The notes beneath the pieces were generated by a model. It did not search any database and was not told the origin of the DNA. It saw nothing but the letters and a program-made list of their open reading frames with translations. A program made the position numbers and the translations under genes. Shown here one piece after another: positions 1 to 13,341 of a stretch of 64,000 nt of DNA. Source of the stretch: Bugulina stolonifera. Lineage: Eukaryota > Bryozoa > Gymnolaemata > Cheilostomatida > Bugulidae. Position 1 is the first letter of the stretch; each line of letters opens with the position of its first letter. Location of the stretch: the NCBI GenBank assembly GCA_935421135.1, contig OW285191.1, positions 15,755,700-15,819,699 on the forward strand. The letters run 5' to 3'.

Positions 1-81
1 AGCAGAACCTAAAATTGCTTTTAGCCTTGTTGATAGAGAATTACTGCTAAACCTTTACTAGCTTAGGTTCTCGACTTTCAG

Positions 82-3000
82 CTAAAGCTTAAGGAGATTC
101 AAACACGGTTGGTAGCTCTGGTCTACAGACTACACATATCTACTTATAGGAAGATGAATGAAGAGACTGTTGAGATATCTAAAGTCATACAGAAGGCTCC
201 ACAAGACAGAACCAACTCAGAGCTGGAGAGAATACTTCCCTTTCTCAGCACCAGAAGTGAGCTCCTTAACAACCTTCAAACAGGTAACGGCACATCCTCA
301 GTCTATAATGTACATGTAGTTATATGGAGAGTTTATATACCCAAAACTTCATAAACCAAGCGGATTGCCAAGAAGGCGAGACGAGGAGGCATGAAGAGCT
401 TGGGTAGTGCAATATAGTGATATGCAAATGTACTTCATAGTTTATATGTTTAGAAATTATAACACAAAGTAAGCTAACATACAGCAGAATAATTTATTCC
501 TGTATTACTTTAGATGTTCTGTTTGAACTGATTCGACACTGCCGGCATTTAAAGTGCAGAAGAAATGATGTAATCGTAAAACAAGGGACAATCGGTAACT
601 GGTGAGTTGTTAAACTGCAGTCAAGGTGCTTGCAGTGTAAAGCGTATTGCCAATTCTACATTGGTTTCCTATGGCTGCTATTTTAATACCATCTGTAGTT
701 ATATATGACCCTCCACACAGACTGTTGCAGTTCATATGTTTAGCTGATACGTACCACTAAGCACTAAGTAGCTGTACCAACATGGGCCATGTTTTAGAGA
801 ATCTTATTGTACAGAAGAACCTTTTTGTCATTTGGAATTATTCTCTCCTACATTACGACGTCAAGTGAGAGAATATAACTCCAATGCACAACTATGACAG
901 ATTGTGGTAACAAAAGATAAGAAGAGAATAGTGGTAGTTTAATACTATTTATCTACATTTATATAGTTTCTACATCATATTGACTGGGCAGACGTCTGTC
1001 TACATTGACTCAGCTAAGACCGAGGATGTGGTGGATGATAGCTCTCCGGTACAAGCGAGTAAGGACCTTGACACTTTCATTGAGGACCTTGATAACCTAC
1101 TTGGCGAGAAAGCTAAACCCCAAGACACGATGGAGAATGAGGCTGAGCAGTGTGACAGATCCACCTTGGGCAGGTTTATCATGGTTATAGGTAAGTAAAC
1201 TGTCATACACAGGTAAACTCTCGGCAGCAGTGAGGTAGGTAGGTAGTATACAGGTATATTCTCGGCAGCAGTAGTAAGTTCACCTCTTCCTGTTGTTTCC
1301 AGTCTCTACTTTGTACGTATGATTTCATCTCCCTTGGGAAAGAAGCCTTGACAATGATACTAATCGATTGTGTTACCATAAGGCAAATATGGAATATTTG
1401 AGTCTGTCTTCGTTTAGTGTTGTTCATGGCGTGGCCAGGAGTTGTGTTCTCTCCTCTTTCTCCTGTTGTATTAACTTACTGCAAGCTGTGAAAACGTAAA
1501 TCTAAGCTATGTAGCATGTAGCTACATCTACTGTACATGTATGAACTTTTTAGTCACATGGTTTTATGATAATCAACAAAGACAAACATCAGAAGTTTTT
1601 GAAGCATACATGAGGTGGGTACACGCTGCCGTATACTCTAGTGTACCTTCACTCTGAACGCTGCATACAAGTACAGCGTTGGGCTGCACTAATTGACAGT
1701 TGCTACCTACATTGTATTTCTTGGATATTGTTATAATTTCCTTGCAAGAGAGTTGTCTGTTTAAAAATAAATTTGTAATTTTATAACTACATGAACGAAA
1801 ATTTGAATCATGGTAGGGTAAAGTAGATGTAACAGCAGAGTTTGTAAGCTGTTGCTTAGCAACCTTCACTTGTTATTACACATGCCATTCCCTTGTTACA
1901 AATATCAAACAATAGTGCTATTTGCTTCACAATGCCTTTGGGATTCTATTCTTTTATTACTTATAAACCAATGATGTATAGTAAGTCTATCATAAAACAT
2001 GTGCTAATCACATTGTCTGCCTGTAATCAAGTACCTTCCCTCAAGTCTAGAACTATACTCTATTGTTTTAGTTAACTGTATCATTGAACATATTCCTGTC
2101 ATATAAACATGACCTGCATTGTAAAAGGAAAAACCTTTGAATCTTATAGAATATAGATTTTATGAAATATAATCAGCAGTACTTCGGCTGCGTTCAATTG
2201 GAAATTTAGTTTTGAAGTGGATATCAATATTTCTCAGGATATTTTTCGTCATGTTAAAGCAAGTATAATATTTGTTGTAACATTATTGTAAAGACAGTAG
2301 GAGTGAATAACAAGTCAAACTTGACACTTCAGCACATTATATATTATTTATAGAACAGTTATACATTATTGGTTTGCTGAAATAATTATATGCAAATATA
2401 TTGTTTGCATGCTAGTGAGAAGGTATATCATATTTATGTTAAACATGGTGTCTTGCGCAAGCTTCATAACTTATACTAATCTATACTAATCTTGTTATGT
2501 CATAGTTGTAACAACAGTATAGGACAGTTGGAGAAATTTGTACTAACAATATATAATTAGATTAACCTGTGAGATTATTACTACAGTACGCCAGTCAAGT
2601 GCCATTTCATTTCTCACTGCAGTCGTTTATTTTGAACCTTTGAACATTATTTTAATATACATGGATAGAGGGTTTCTCAGCATTATTGTCATGTAGGTAT
2701 ATTTTAGTTGTACTAATGCAAGAATTAACAGAGTAAGGGAAAATGCTTAACAAACATTAAATTTAATTCATGTTATGTTATAGCTGCTGTTAATTTTTTT
2801 TCTTTTTCACTATTGGATAATATTAATTGTCACGCCGTGAATGGTATTAAGCACGTATGTGGTACATGTCCCATATATGTCTGTGGTACATGTCCCATAC
2901 ATGTCTGTGGTACATGTCCCATATATGTCTGTGGTACATGTCCCATATATGTCTGTGGTACATGTCCCATACATGTCTGTGGTACATGTCCCATATATGT

Positions 3001-6000
3001 CTGTGGTACATGTCCCATATATGTCTGTGGTACATGTCCCATACATTTTTGTGGTACATGTCCCATATATGTCTGTGGTACACGTCCCATACATGTCTGT
3101 GGTACATGTCCCATATTTATATGTATTTTATATATTTTATATATTTTTACATTTTATATATTTTCTATGTATTTATACATGTATTTTAAAACCTATATAT
3201 ATGCAGAATCTGGTAAGAGTTTTGGTGAAGTTGCACTGCTATCAGATAATGCGGAGAGGAATGCCTCTGTTGTGGCAGATATGGATGGCATGGAGCTACT
3301 AGTGGTTGATAAGGAACTATACAATAGAACTGTAAAGGTAGGAGAAATACAGCACATATATTTCTGTGGTGTTCTTTTGGTTGACAGTTATGCTCCATGA
3401 TGGATAGTTCCGGTTCAGGGTACAATTTCCAAGAAATTCAAACTACATGTATATATTTTCTTAGCTTACATGTGTGTACGAATGTGCAGTAAGTTTATTA
3501 GCTACAGTTACTGTCAATTGCAAATAAATCTGTAGTGCTCAAATACATAGTTTTACTCTTCCATCATTCTTTATTTTGCTATGGTCTGAATATATTAGTA
3601 AAATGTACCTGTACAACTCTTGCCATCTTTGGCAACTTGAGAACTCTGGCTCAGCATATTTCACATCTTTTAAACAAGCTTAGCTGCAAATACGCAGTGT
3701 GCTGCTAGGAATATTTCTGAGCTGCACTGATGAGGTGTTAAACACTGAAACAGTACACTGTATGTGGATTTAGTATCGTCTTGATATAGGGCCTACATAT
3801 GCATATACTCAGATTTACACACGTTTGTATTTAGGAAAGACAAATGGCCGAGTATCAGGATAAGCGTCTATTCATTAGCAGTCATCCACTCTTTAAAACT
3901 TGGGGGCTAAGGATGCAGAGACTACTGGAGATGAGCATGACTAAACATAACTTCTCCTTCGACAATACAGTTGTGAAACAGGGTGATGCATACGATGGTT
4001 TATACTTTGTCATATCGTAAGTACTTGCTCAGGTATTTTTTCAGGTATTGCAGCTTAGTTTTGTTAAAATCAGATCCTTGAATGCTAGTACCTATCAATC
4101 ATAGTTCTAGTGACCCACAACTTATCAAATCTTTAGAAAATATGTCTACCAATAGTTTTACTGAATGACTCATGCTGTTTGTTCTTCCTTTTGGAATGCA
4201 CTTTGCTGTGTTTCTTAATTTACTATTAAATCAAATTCCTATTTGTCATCTCTTAATTATTGAGGTAAATGTTGTAGAGGTCAAGCAAAGGTCTTAGTGG
4301 ATCCGCACCGTCACAAATCTCAATACCCAAGAGTCATGAATTGCGATACACCAGCTAAAAATAAGCCATTAACCCAGACTATGGTCTATGTAAAGAGGAA
4401 CTTCGGCTATGTGGAGGCCGAGAAGTTGGCAAAGAAGAAGAATATACAAGTTGCTCTGTTGACGGCTGGTGATGTCTTTGGTTAGTGAGACCAGAATACT
4501 GGTGCAGCATCTTATAGATACAAAGCAATCATTTATCATTTAAAGCTGTCCTCTTTCGATTTATCTCTTTAAAAGGGAGAAGACAACTTCAAATCATAAT
4601 TTACTAGTCTGTGTTGTTCTCAATAGCCATAACAGTAAGCATGGCCTATAATATGATAAATTGGCAATGTTCCAGGTGATCTAGAGTCTGCAATACAGCT
4701 GCCAACCTACTTGGCATCACTCCAGTGTGTGAGTCAGACAGTCATTCTCCACATCAATGCTAAAAACTTTGACCGTCTCGTTGTGAAGAAGAACCCAAGG
4801 ACCCAGGAGTTGTTCCGGGAGATGACATTCAGTCATCTTACAGATATGGTACGTATGCATTCATTTAAATTTTACTAGTCCACTTTGACCCTCTCATTTC
4901 CTGATGACGTGTACATATACTATTTATAGTGTTGCGTATGACACATAAATGTACGTACAGTTTTGTAACAGCTGTACATGTAGGCCTATATACTGTATTA
5001 TTAGACAACATGTACACATATACATTATATGTGTAAAGCGAGTTTATGTCTATTTTGTACATAGTATAGACACATGAACAACTTGTATATTACTTATCTG
5101 CCATTTAATTGTTTATATTTTTTTAAATTTTATGATTGATACTGCATGTAGCCTGAACTCCTTTTGTTATTAGACCTACATGTACATGTACTATAAATAA
5201 TCATGTTATTGTTCAACTTTATGAATACTTGTACAGCTGTGATTGTAAGGTGTTTTATTTTATCCTTGGGATAAATTTGTCGAATGAATCAAAGGTCTAA
5301 AAAGGTGCATTTTAGCACTTAGATCTTTGCTTTCTTGCCTTGGATTGATAGCGGGAAGTAAAATTGGTAAGTTTTTAAGCATAAAAATAATATATTTGTA
5401 TCTTATGATAATAATAATGATGATATTCTTGTGTTCTGATATTTTATTGAAGCTGGTGCTAAAGTCTGTTCAACACATACCACTGTTTCAAGCTATCTAT
5501 GATAAGTTTGTATGGGAGGAAGAGCCTGTGGACCAAACAGCAGCTAAACCTAAGTCTAAGGAAAAGACGGAGAAGGAGCAAAGGATGGCTCATCTCCTTC
5601 AGGTTGGTGACTTCAGTCTCTGTTGGTTAGTTGGGGACTTCAGAGTGTCTATTGGTTAGTTGGGGACGGGAGACCCCGTAGGAAGCCACTACACCGGACC
5701 AGACCCTCAGGACTAAGGCTGCTCATAGTTTATTCACTGTGCCTGCATTGCAAGGGAGACCCATGACTTGACGATGTGTAATTGTAGGCTGTGCTGTATG
5801 TGTATGTAACAATCATGGGTCCTTATGTGGATACCAAAACCTACTGCAAATAATTATAATTATTAACCTAACACATGTAATAATATATTATTATTACATT
5901 TGTATGTACATAGTAACATAGTTGCAAAGACAATGGTACCATACTATATTGTAGATTGTGACTCTATCAGATTGGTTTCATCAATATATTTACTGGAGTT

Positions 6001-9000
6001 GTCTACCATTGATTACTAGTTTCATGATGAGACAATTTCTGTTTCTACCATATCATTGTTATACACAATTACAATATATTCTAACTGTGTGAATAGATGA
6101 CAGTGGCATGTTTTACAGCTGTTCACTGAAGGTAAGATGCAACTGTTTGAGCCTTGGGTCCCAGACTCTGTATACTTTCGCTACAAGAGCATTGAAAGAA
6201 GAAAGCAGTCTTTGTCAGCCAGGGATAGAATATTAAAGGAACAGAGGGATAATTCTGTTAATGGAAAACTCAGATCTTTGCATGAGATGCGTAAGAGTAT
6301 GTTCTACATTTATATATGTGATTAAATAGTATATAAGCATACATGTATGTGTAGTTCTACATGTATGTGTAGTCCTACACATATGTGTAGTTCTACATGT
6401 ATGTGCAGTTCTACATGTATGTGTAGTCCTACATGTATGTGTAGTTCTACATGTATGTGTAGTTCTACATGTATGTGTAGTCCTACATGTATGTGTAGTT
6501 CTACATGTATGTGTAGTTCTACATGTATGTGTAGTTCTACACATATGTGTAGTTCTACATGTATGTGTAGTTCTACATGTATGTGTAGTTCTACATGTAT
6601 GTGTAGTCCTACATGTATGTGTAGTTCTACATGTATGTGTAGTCCTACATGTATGTGTAGTTCTACACATATGTGTAGTTCTACATGTATGTGTAGTTCT
6701 ACATGTATGTGTAGTTCTACATGTATGTGTAGTTCTACATGTATGTGTAGTCCTACATGTATGTGTAGTTCTACATGTATGTGTAGTCCTACATGTATGT
6801 GTAGTTCTACATGTATGTGTAGTTCTACATGTATGTGTAGTTCTACATGTATGTGTAGTTCTACATGTATGTGTAGTTCTACACGTATGTGTAGTTCTAC
6901 ATGTATGTGTAGTTCTACATGTATGTGTAGTTCTACATGTATGCGTAGTTCTACATGTATGCGTAGTTCTACATGTATGCGTAGTTCTACATGTATGTGT
7001 AGTTCTACATCTATGCGTAGTCCTACACGTATGTGTAGTTCTACATGTATGTGTAGTTCTACATGTATGTGTAGTTCTACATGTATGTGTAGTTCTACAT
7101 GTATGTGTAGTTCTACATGTATGTACTATATTATTGTATCCCATAATGTTGTACATTATATAGTTAGAAATAAGTCTAATACAATATGCACATGTAAATA
7201 ATGTATTGTATTTGTATATTCGTTATGACCACATTTTCATATTTTCACATTTTCACTGTATGTGCAATTTGAATGTATATACATGTAGAAGCACAAATCT
7301 ATATTCTTTGTAGGTTATATTGCAGGTGTATGTGTCTGTATACATGTTTGATACAATGCTTGGACATATAGAAGTTGTCCTCTCTCTATACATTGTATAT
7401 TGGATTGGGAGAGGACAACTTCAGGTTGCAGTCAATAGTTAGTTCATAGGTATCTATGTGTGTATATCCTGTTGTCAGCTTGTTTATGTTTCTGCTGTAG
7501 AAGTTTTGTCAGGGAATGGTCGTAGAGCGAGAAGCAGAAGAGAGCTAGCAAACGTCACACTAGATGAGTTCATAGCTACTCAGAAGGTGATAGGCAAATA
7601 CACGGAGTACCGTTCTAAGGAGTTAGTTGGAGATAAGAAGGAACTCCCTCATCATGCTAACCCTGTCTCTGTATCTCCACCCGCTTCCAGGAACCCCCAG
7701 CCCCTAAGTCGAACGCCTTCTGCTAAAAACTTTGCAAACTTGAATGATTCTCCATTGAAAAATCTGGAAACACGTCTCAGTGCCTTGCAAAGTCAAGTAA
7801 ACCTGGAGAATACCTCTGCTGCTAAGTCAGGTGTAGGAGAAGACAACTACACAGGAGCAGTTCAATATGCTACCCAAGTAAGTCTAATGCATGATTGCAT
7901 GATTGAGTGCATTTGATGGAACTACAAACCATTTAGTATATTAACTTCATGTACTCATGAATGTAAGTAGTGTTATGATATTTACCTAATAATACAAGGT
8001 TGATATTGTTGGATTATTATGAGACAGGAAGTATGATATTATGGTTCTTATTGGAAAGCGCTGTGGTAACCTTGTGTGACATCTAAATGTGCAGAAAAGT
8101 CTACAAATTCCTGAGCTTAAAACATAAAGAGCATTGCTGTTGGAGTAGTCCCTATCTACATGTACAATGTTCACTCAATACTGTAGAATGTTCCAAAATG
8201 TTGGCACCAAACTTTAATTTGGCTATGTTCCAAACTTTACAGCTCCATAATATATTTAGCATAGCCTACCAGCTAGTCCATGGTTATATAACTGGAAGAG
8301 CAACTTAATGCTACAGATACGGTGTCTGAGAATTATCCTATCATTCCAAGTTATCCTTGAGCAAAGGGAGAGGGTAACTCCAGACTGTATCTATGCAATG
8401 TAATATAAGATCAGCATCTAAACTAGTTATAGACATAATATGTTTGTTCCGAGTGGTGAATAACTGAACTGAACTGTCTTGCACTGGGATTAATTAGATC
8501 TTACATATTTAATAATGTTTACTATCAGCCTACAACTTGTTAAATATTAATTATTATTATAAATAATTAATTAGTATTATATAATTTTGTACCCACTTTA
8601 TCTAATGAGTGTAAACTCTGTCATAAGAGGCTTAGGGCTTCAGTTTATCTACATCCTCTGGAGAATGTAGGTGGATTGGAATAGAATCGATACTGTAATC
8701 TGCTCAGCGGCAGAGACACTGTAATCTGCTCAGCGGCAGCGACATGTTCAATTATATTGATTGCCACGATTTGCAGATTTAAAATTCAAACTGCTTGACA
8801 TTAGTCAGACAACTCCTAAATGTCGTGTGAAAACACTGTGTCAACTACTGCATGTAGTTACCAAATGCTAGTTACCAAGTTATTGGGAAGGGATGTATTA
8901 ATTTGAAACTATGAAACTTACGGGGGAAGAGGGGGGGGGGGGGAGGATGGGGCTGGATGGGTTGAGTTTCCCTGATAGCCTATACTATTGAGATGGAATG

Positions 9001-11439
9001 ATTGTAACAAATACTCTTGTAGAATAAATCTCATTAAGTAGTAGATTATAATTATTATAGGCTGCAATGCTTGAGTGTCACTGCGCAGTGTATCACAGTC
9101 ATAGAGTTAGTGTTGTTTGTTGTCTGTTATATTATATTATTGTAATTAATCAGGTGAAGATAAGTTCTATAAATTTACGAATAATTATTAGTAATATTGC
9201 CAAATAATTATGATTATTTACGGATAATTATTGTTGTATTTGAGTTCATCAGGGATTGTTTAGGTATTTCCCTTCTCCGAGGGCTATGCTAGCAGCAACG
9301 CATAGTTCCATACACAGATCTGATTGCTGAAGGCCCATAATACATTATTTTAACTTGGAGAGCTGTTTCAGTTAGGTCAACGTCAGCTGTCGTTTTAAAC
9401 ATATTATTATTGTTTTTGAGTTAAGGAAGTTTGGTACCAAAAGTGATCTTTGCTATTACCACAAACCTTTAATTTGAAACTTTACTAAATATTGGTTGAT
9501 GACCATCAACGACACTGTACAACGTCACTGTACAACGCCACTGTACTTTGATTGCTACTTTTACCTACAGTTACTTCAGTTCTACCTGCAGTTGTTTCAC
9601 TTATCAAAGTGCTTCCATCAATAGGCTTCACGACATCAAAAGAAGTTTATTCCTATTTTACTATAATTATTATTTCTATTTAGATTAATAACATAATATA
9701 ACATTCTCTGAAAATACATGTTGTATTACTGCAGATAAAGTTTGCACTATTATTTGTTTCTATTCTAGAGATGATCTATTAAATTGTTAGGCTATTCCTG
9801 ATTGCAGTATACAGTTGTTGTGACTGCACCAATAGGTATGGTCTGAAATCTATAGGCTAGATGTAAATACATGTATGTTTAGTCTTGACAGCTCATGTTA
9901 GTGGTGTTGTGCTACATAATGGTCACAAACTAGAATTTTGGTTAGCCTATTCTTAAATGTGTAAAGAATGCGGTGCTTATCAATGGTATATGTTATGTGA
10001 TTGTAGTCTAGCAATGCGAATCCTATGACTTTCGACCAATCAGAATCTACGCAACCAACGAACCAGTCACTCTTATTAGATGAAAACATCCTTAGAGACG
10101 CGCTGGGGGACAACTCTCTCGTTGCATTCTTTAACGGTACACTAACTGAGCATATTTTATCATTGAATATTTTGTGGAGAAGTATGAGTACATATGAAAT
10201 ATGAATAATTGCAGATTTAACAATTTGTAAAACATATTTTGTTGTCAATTTTGTTGGAACAGAAAAGTTTGTGCATGTGTGGCAAAGGAAAGCCAGGACT
10301 GATTGCCATAACGTACTAATGTACATACACAATGTTATCCTTTACATTTGTAAAGTAAATAGCCTAATATTTAGCTCTATAGTTTGGCAGGAACTTTAGT
10401 CTTGATAGTTTGGACTAAGTGTTCATGTCTTTATTATATCACTTGCAGTGTTGGAGGCTATAGATCGCAGAAGGCAGATGAATAAGTATAAGAGCAGGCC
10501 AGTTTCAGCACCTAATCGACTTTATGACTATAGAGAGGAATCTGAGAAAGAGGCTGCAGTTGAAGAGCCTGATGACCTTGAGTATGTAGACTCAGAATCT
10601 GACCAGCAGGTATGTGTAGGTTTGGGTGTACTTTGTACATGCATGCTCATCTGCTCTGCTATAAACTGTTCTATTGTCTATAAAACTACGCCATTGGTCA
10701 CCTACGTGACTGTATATCTCTAATAGCGCAAATACTATGTGCATGTAGCTTTACCTCCTGTGATCTTGTATACCCCTTGTCACTGAATTATCAGACACTC
10801 CACAATCACCTGCTTACAGTGCTGTTGTAAATATACTGACAGGCCCTGACGTCACTAGAAAACCGCGTCTCCAGTTTCCACAAGAAGTTGATGGACAGAA
10901 ATACTGAGGAGAAAGTACGGGTGACTCGGCTGAAAAGATGTGATATCCAGGTTAATATGTGCATATTTGCACTCCTTAACTTTTAAAATAAATTGTTTAT
11001 TTTCTGGCTGTATCCAGGACAGAGTGTTAAGGTGCTGTCTTTGATCTGCGTTTCCTCAGCCTTTCCTTAATTGTTCACTTTGTTTTATCACCATTGGTGG
11101 TATAAAATAATCATGCAATGATGTACTATGATTTATGATATGCATGTACATGTATGTATGTATAACATTAGATAACAATGTAGCAGACCTGTACAAAACA
11201 TACATGTGCTAATGTCTCCACTTATGGTTGTATTGCCACAAGGCTACTGGTGTAGCACATGCATAGATTTTATCATGGCTTTTCACTTTGTATTTCAGAG
11301 GTTCAACCCTCCTGTGGCTGGAGGTACAGTCTTTGTTAGACTGAGGCCCTGCTCATCCAAGCTTACAGAAGAGGGTGTCCTGTCCGACCACCATCATCAC
11401 GTCAAGAGATACATCCTACCCAAACTAAAATCATACTAA
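82..11439 (+). CDS. Cyclic-nucleotide-binding-domain protein, CNBD2-like (5' partial)
   Basis: I joined 14 exons in one frame: 82-283, 514-601, 967-1190, 3207-3337, 3835-4016, 4278-4480, 4676-4848, 5453-5602, 6119-6290, 7501-7877, 10007-10136, 10449-10609, 10843-10950, 11299-11439. They total 2442 nt, i.e. 813 residues plus stop; the true start lies upstream. Two cNMP-binding folds are visible. The first has VIVKQGTIGNCFYIILTGQ followed, after an acidic insert of about 50 residues, by the phosphate-binding cassette GKSFGEVALLSDNAERNASV (residues 174-193). This keeps Gly-Glu and an Arg, shifted by one residue from the PKA pattern. The second has VVKQGDAYDGLYFVIS and then GDVFGDLESAIQL, with no cassette Arg, so it is probably degenerate. 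The C-terminal third is Ser/Pro- and charge-rich. The family suggests a cytosolic regulator that may bind cAMP/cGMP; assignment to CNBD2 itself is tentative. Two minisatellites sit in its introns. Confidence 0.75.
2851..3117. repeat. 24-bp minisatellite, about 11 copies
   Basis: The unit is TGTGGTACATGTCCCATATA plus TGTC, with alternating ATATATG/ATACATG variants. It lies in the CNBD2-like intron 1191-3206 and ends about 90 nt before the 3207 exon. Because 24 is a multiple of three and the unit lacks stops, several frames stay open through it, but no splice or coding signal supports translation. Confidence 0.95.
6347..7125. repeat. 18-bp minisatellite, about 43 copies
   Basis: The unit is TGTGTAGTTCTACATGTA with TTC/TCC and TG/CG variants. 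It fills most of the CNBD2-like intron 6291-7500, starting about 55 nt after the donor. Each unit contains GTAG-TTC-TAC and the palindrome TACATGTA, so every copy is partly self-complementary. Long open frames on both strands here come from the repeat itself. Confidence 0.95.
7371..7422. repeat. 14-bp perfect inverted repeat (short foldback)
   Basis: GAAGTTGTCCTCTC at 7371-7384 is the exact complement of GAGAGGACAACTTC at 7409-7422, with a 24-nt spacer. It sits in the CNBD2-like intron before the 7501 exon. The arm matches the motif dispersed through this window at about ten places (see findings). Confidence 0.8.
8694..8745. repeat. Two-copy 27-bp tandem duplication
   Basis: ACTGTAATCTGCTCAGCGGC followed by AGAGAC/AGCGAC occurs twice in tandem inside the 2.1-kb CNBD2-like intron 7878-10006. 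Apart from this, a G-run near 8930-8942 and AT-rich stretches, I see nothing recognisable in that intron. Confidence 0.7.
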
Positions 11440-13341
11440 TGGTGTTAGCTTAGATGCACAATGTTTGAACATGCAACTAGATGAAGCTGGTACTTCAGTA
11501 GAATTGTATACTATTTATGTGCCACCCTGCTACCGTAGTATACTCTGAAGATTATTTGGTTCTCCTACAATTACATAAGTGCTTGCAGATTTTAATAAAA
11601 TGCAGAAGATGCTTTTTACAAGAAGTTGTGACCAAGTTTAAACTATTGCAAATAGTTATAGCATTGCTTTATAAATGATCTATTAATGTATTAGCTGAGA
11701 TGTATAATTAATATGCATAAGTCTGTATGTTTGCAGGAACCGTGCAGATGCATTCTACCTAATTATTTTACATGCAATCATGCACAGGTATGCATTAGGC
11801 CTAAGGTTAACAAGGTTTAAATGTAGCAATTAATTTTTAAAAATGAATATAATATAATATATGCTAATCTTATAGTAGTATTTTTCATGTTTTATTAGTA
11901 ATAATTCATTCACCTGATAAATGAACCATTAAACTCATTCTGGTATAAATTACTACAATTATTGTGATATTTTGAGCAAATTGTTAGGTCATTCTGCGTG
12001 TTTAATTGGTTGGTGAACTGTACCACATCCTCTTCCATGATATTAGTCAACATGAGAGATAGTGAAATGACTGATTATATTAGAACATGTTAGAAGTGTA
12101 ATGGACTATATTATATTATGTACGATGTTAGCCCTAGGAAGAAATGCCCTGGTCTACCCCATGTTACAAAATTGCTGAATCACAAATCTACCAATAGTGA
12201 GTCACAAGTTGAAATTAATGATTTAATAATAACAGAGTTTACAAATGAATTTAGCTCTGCCCTTACATGCATATTGTAGGAGTCCTATATTGTTCTAGGC
12301 TGGAGATGTAAGCTGATTTATTTTGGAATTAACGGAGCCACATAGTCATGCAGTCTGCTACATTAACCAGTCTTAAGGTTGCCAGAGCTCTTATATTGTC
12401 AATAATTATTATTTCCTCTGATGATGAAGTTTGGTGGAATGTCGAAACATTGGGAATAAATTCAAAAAGTCTTATAATGTGCCCATTTTATTATTTAAAA
12501 TAATTGTTATTAATTGTTATAAATAATGATAAAGTTTCAAAGTGAACTGCAAGTAGAAAGATGAAAGAAAAGCTTTGGTAAAAGAGTTGTTTATGAAATC
12601 AACCTAGAGAGAGGGGGGTGTTATAGCTGTTAGGTGTGGTAGAGGAGAAGTCTTGATAGCTTCAGTTTGTTGCGAGTGCTTGAGTTATAGAAAAGAACTT
12701 CTACTTCATTTTTAAGCACAGTGTAAGAACAAAGGCTATCTCGAATTTTTCCGCTTCTCTGGGCCCTCAGTTTTGGGTCGTAGCCAAACTTAACTAGTAT
12801 TGTTCAGCCTATACTAAGTAGCCTTGTTATTAGAAGTCTTACAAACCGCAAACCTCTCAAACTGAACCAAAACTGTTTGCTACCTGAGAATTGATATTTT
12901 TTAGACTGTGTATCATATATGGAGTTCTCTTACATTTACTCTGTTGTATCTTTCGTGGTTTTTAAATGAAGTTACTTGTCTAATGTATGTAGCTGAAATT
13001 ACATTTACATCTACATGTATAACATACTATAATGCAGTTTTATATCACATTAGACTTTTCGATTTTACTTGCAAATATAATATGTAGAGGTTTAGGTGAA
13101 ATCAACCATTATATAATTAATTGAGACATTTACTATAAAATGTAAAATTTGTTTGTTTATGAAAGCACTTCAGAAGGATGCAATCAAACTTTTGCAGTTG
13201 GGATGAAATAAAGTCCTATAGTATGCTCGCGCATACAGAGGCATGATAATAGGTTAATGAACAAATCAGTTTTGCTCTCAACAGCCATTCAATTCATTGA
13301 TTTTACTTTTTCAGCTATGCAGATTAGCGAGCTCACTGTGT
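11440..13341. other. Intergenic region between CNBD2-like gene and channel gene 1
   Basis: After the poly(A) signal near 11594 the sequence is AT-rich, with no assembled exons on either strand and no clear repeat. A pyrimidine tract and AG at 13308-13314, just before the channel start, would fit a 5'-UTR intron acceptor. No promoter element could be assigned with confidence. Confidence 0.5.
11594..11599 (+). terminator. Poly(A) signal of the CNBD2-like gene
   Basis: An AATAAA hexamer lies about 155 nt after the stop codon at 11437-11439, a normal position for 3' end formation. Cleavage position is not visible. Confidence 0.5.

Noticed and set aside
1610..1655. GAGGTGGGTACACGCTGCCG, similar to the interior of the hAT-like MITE
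   Set aside because: Only a short stretch matches and no ends could be found; at most a fragment.
2813..3400. Long plus frame with CGTCPIYV repeats running into the CNBD exon
   Set aside because: The repeat part is intronic minisatellite; a clear acceptor at 3206/3207 starts the real exon.
6233..7156. A 307-codon minus-strand open frame reading TTHTCR repeats, and its plus-strand partner
   Set aside because: It is wholly explained by the 18-bp minisatellite; it lies inside an intron and has no splice, domain or start support.
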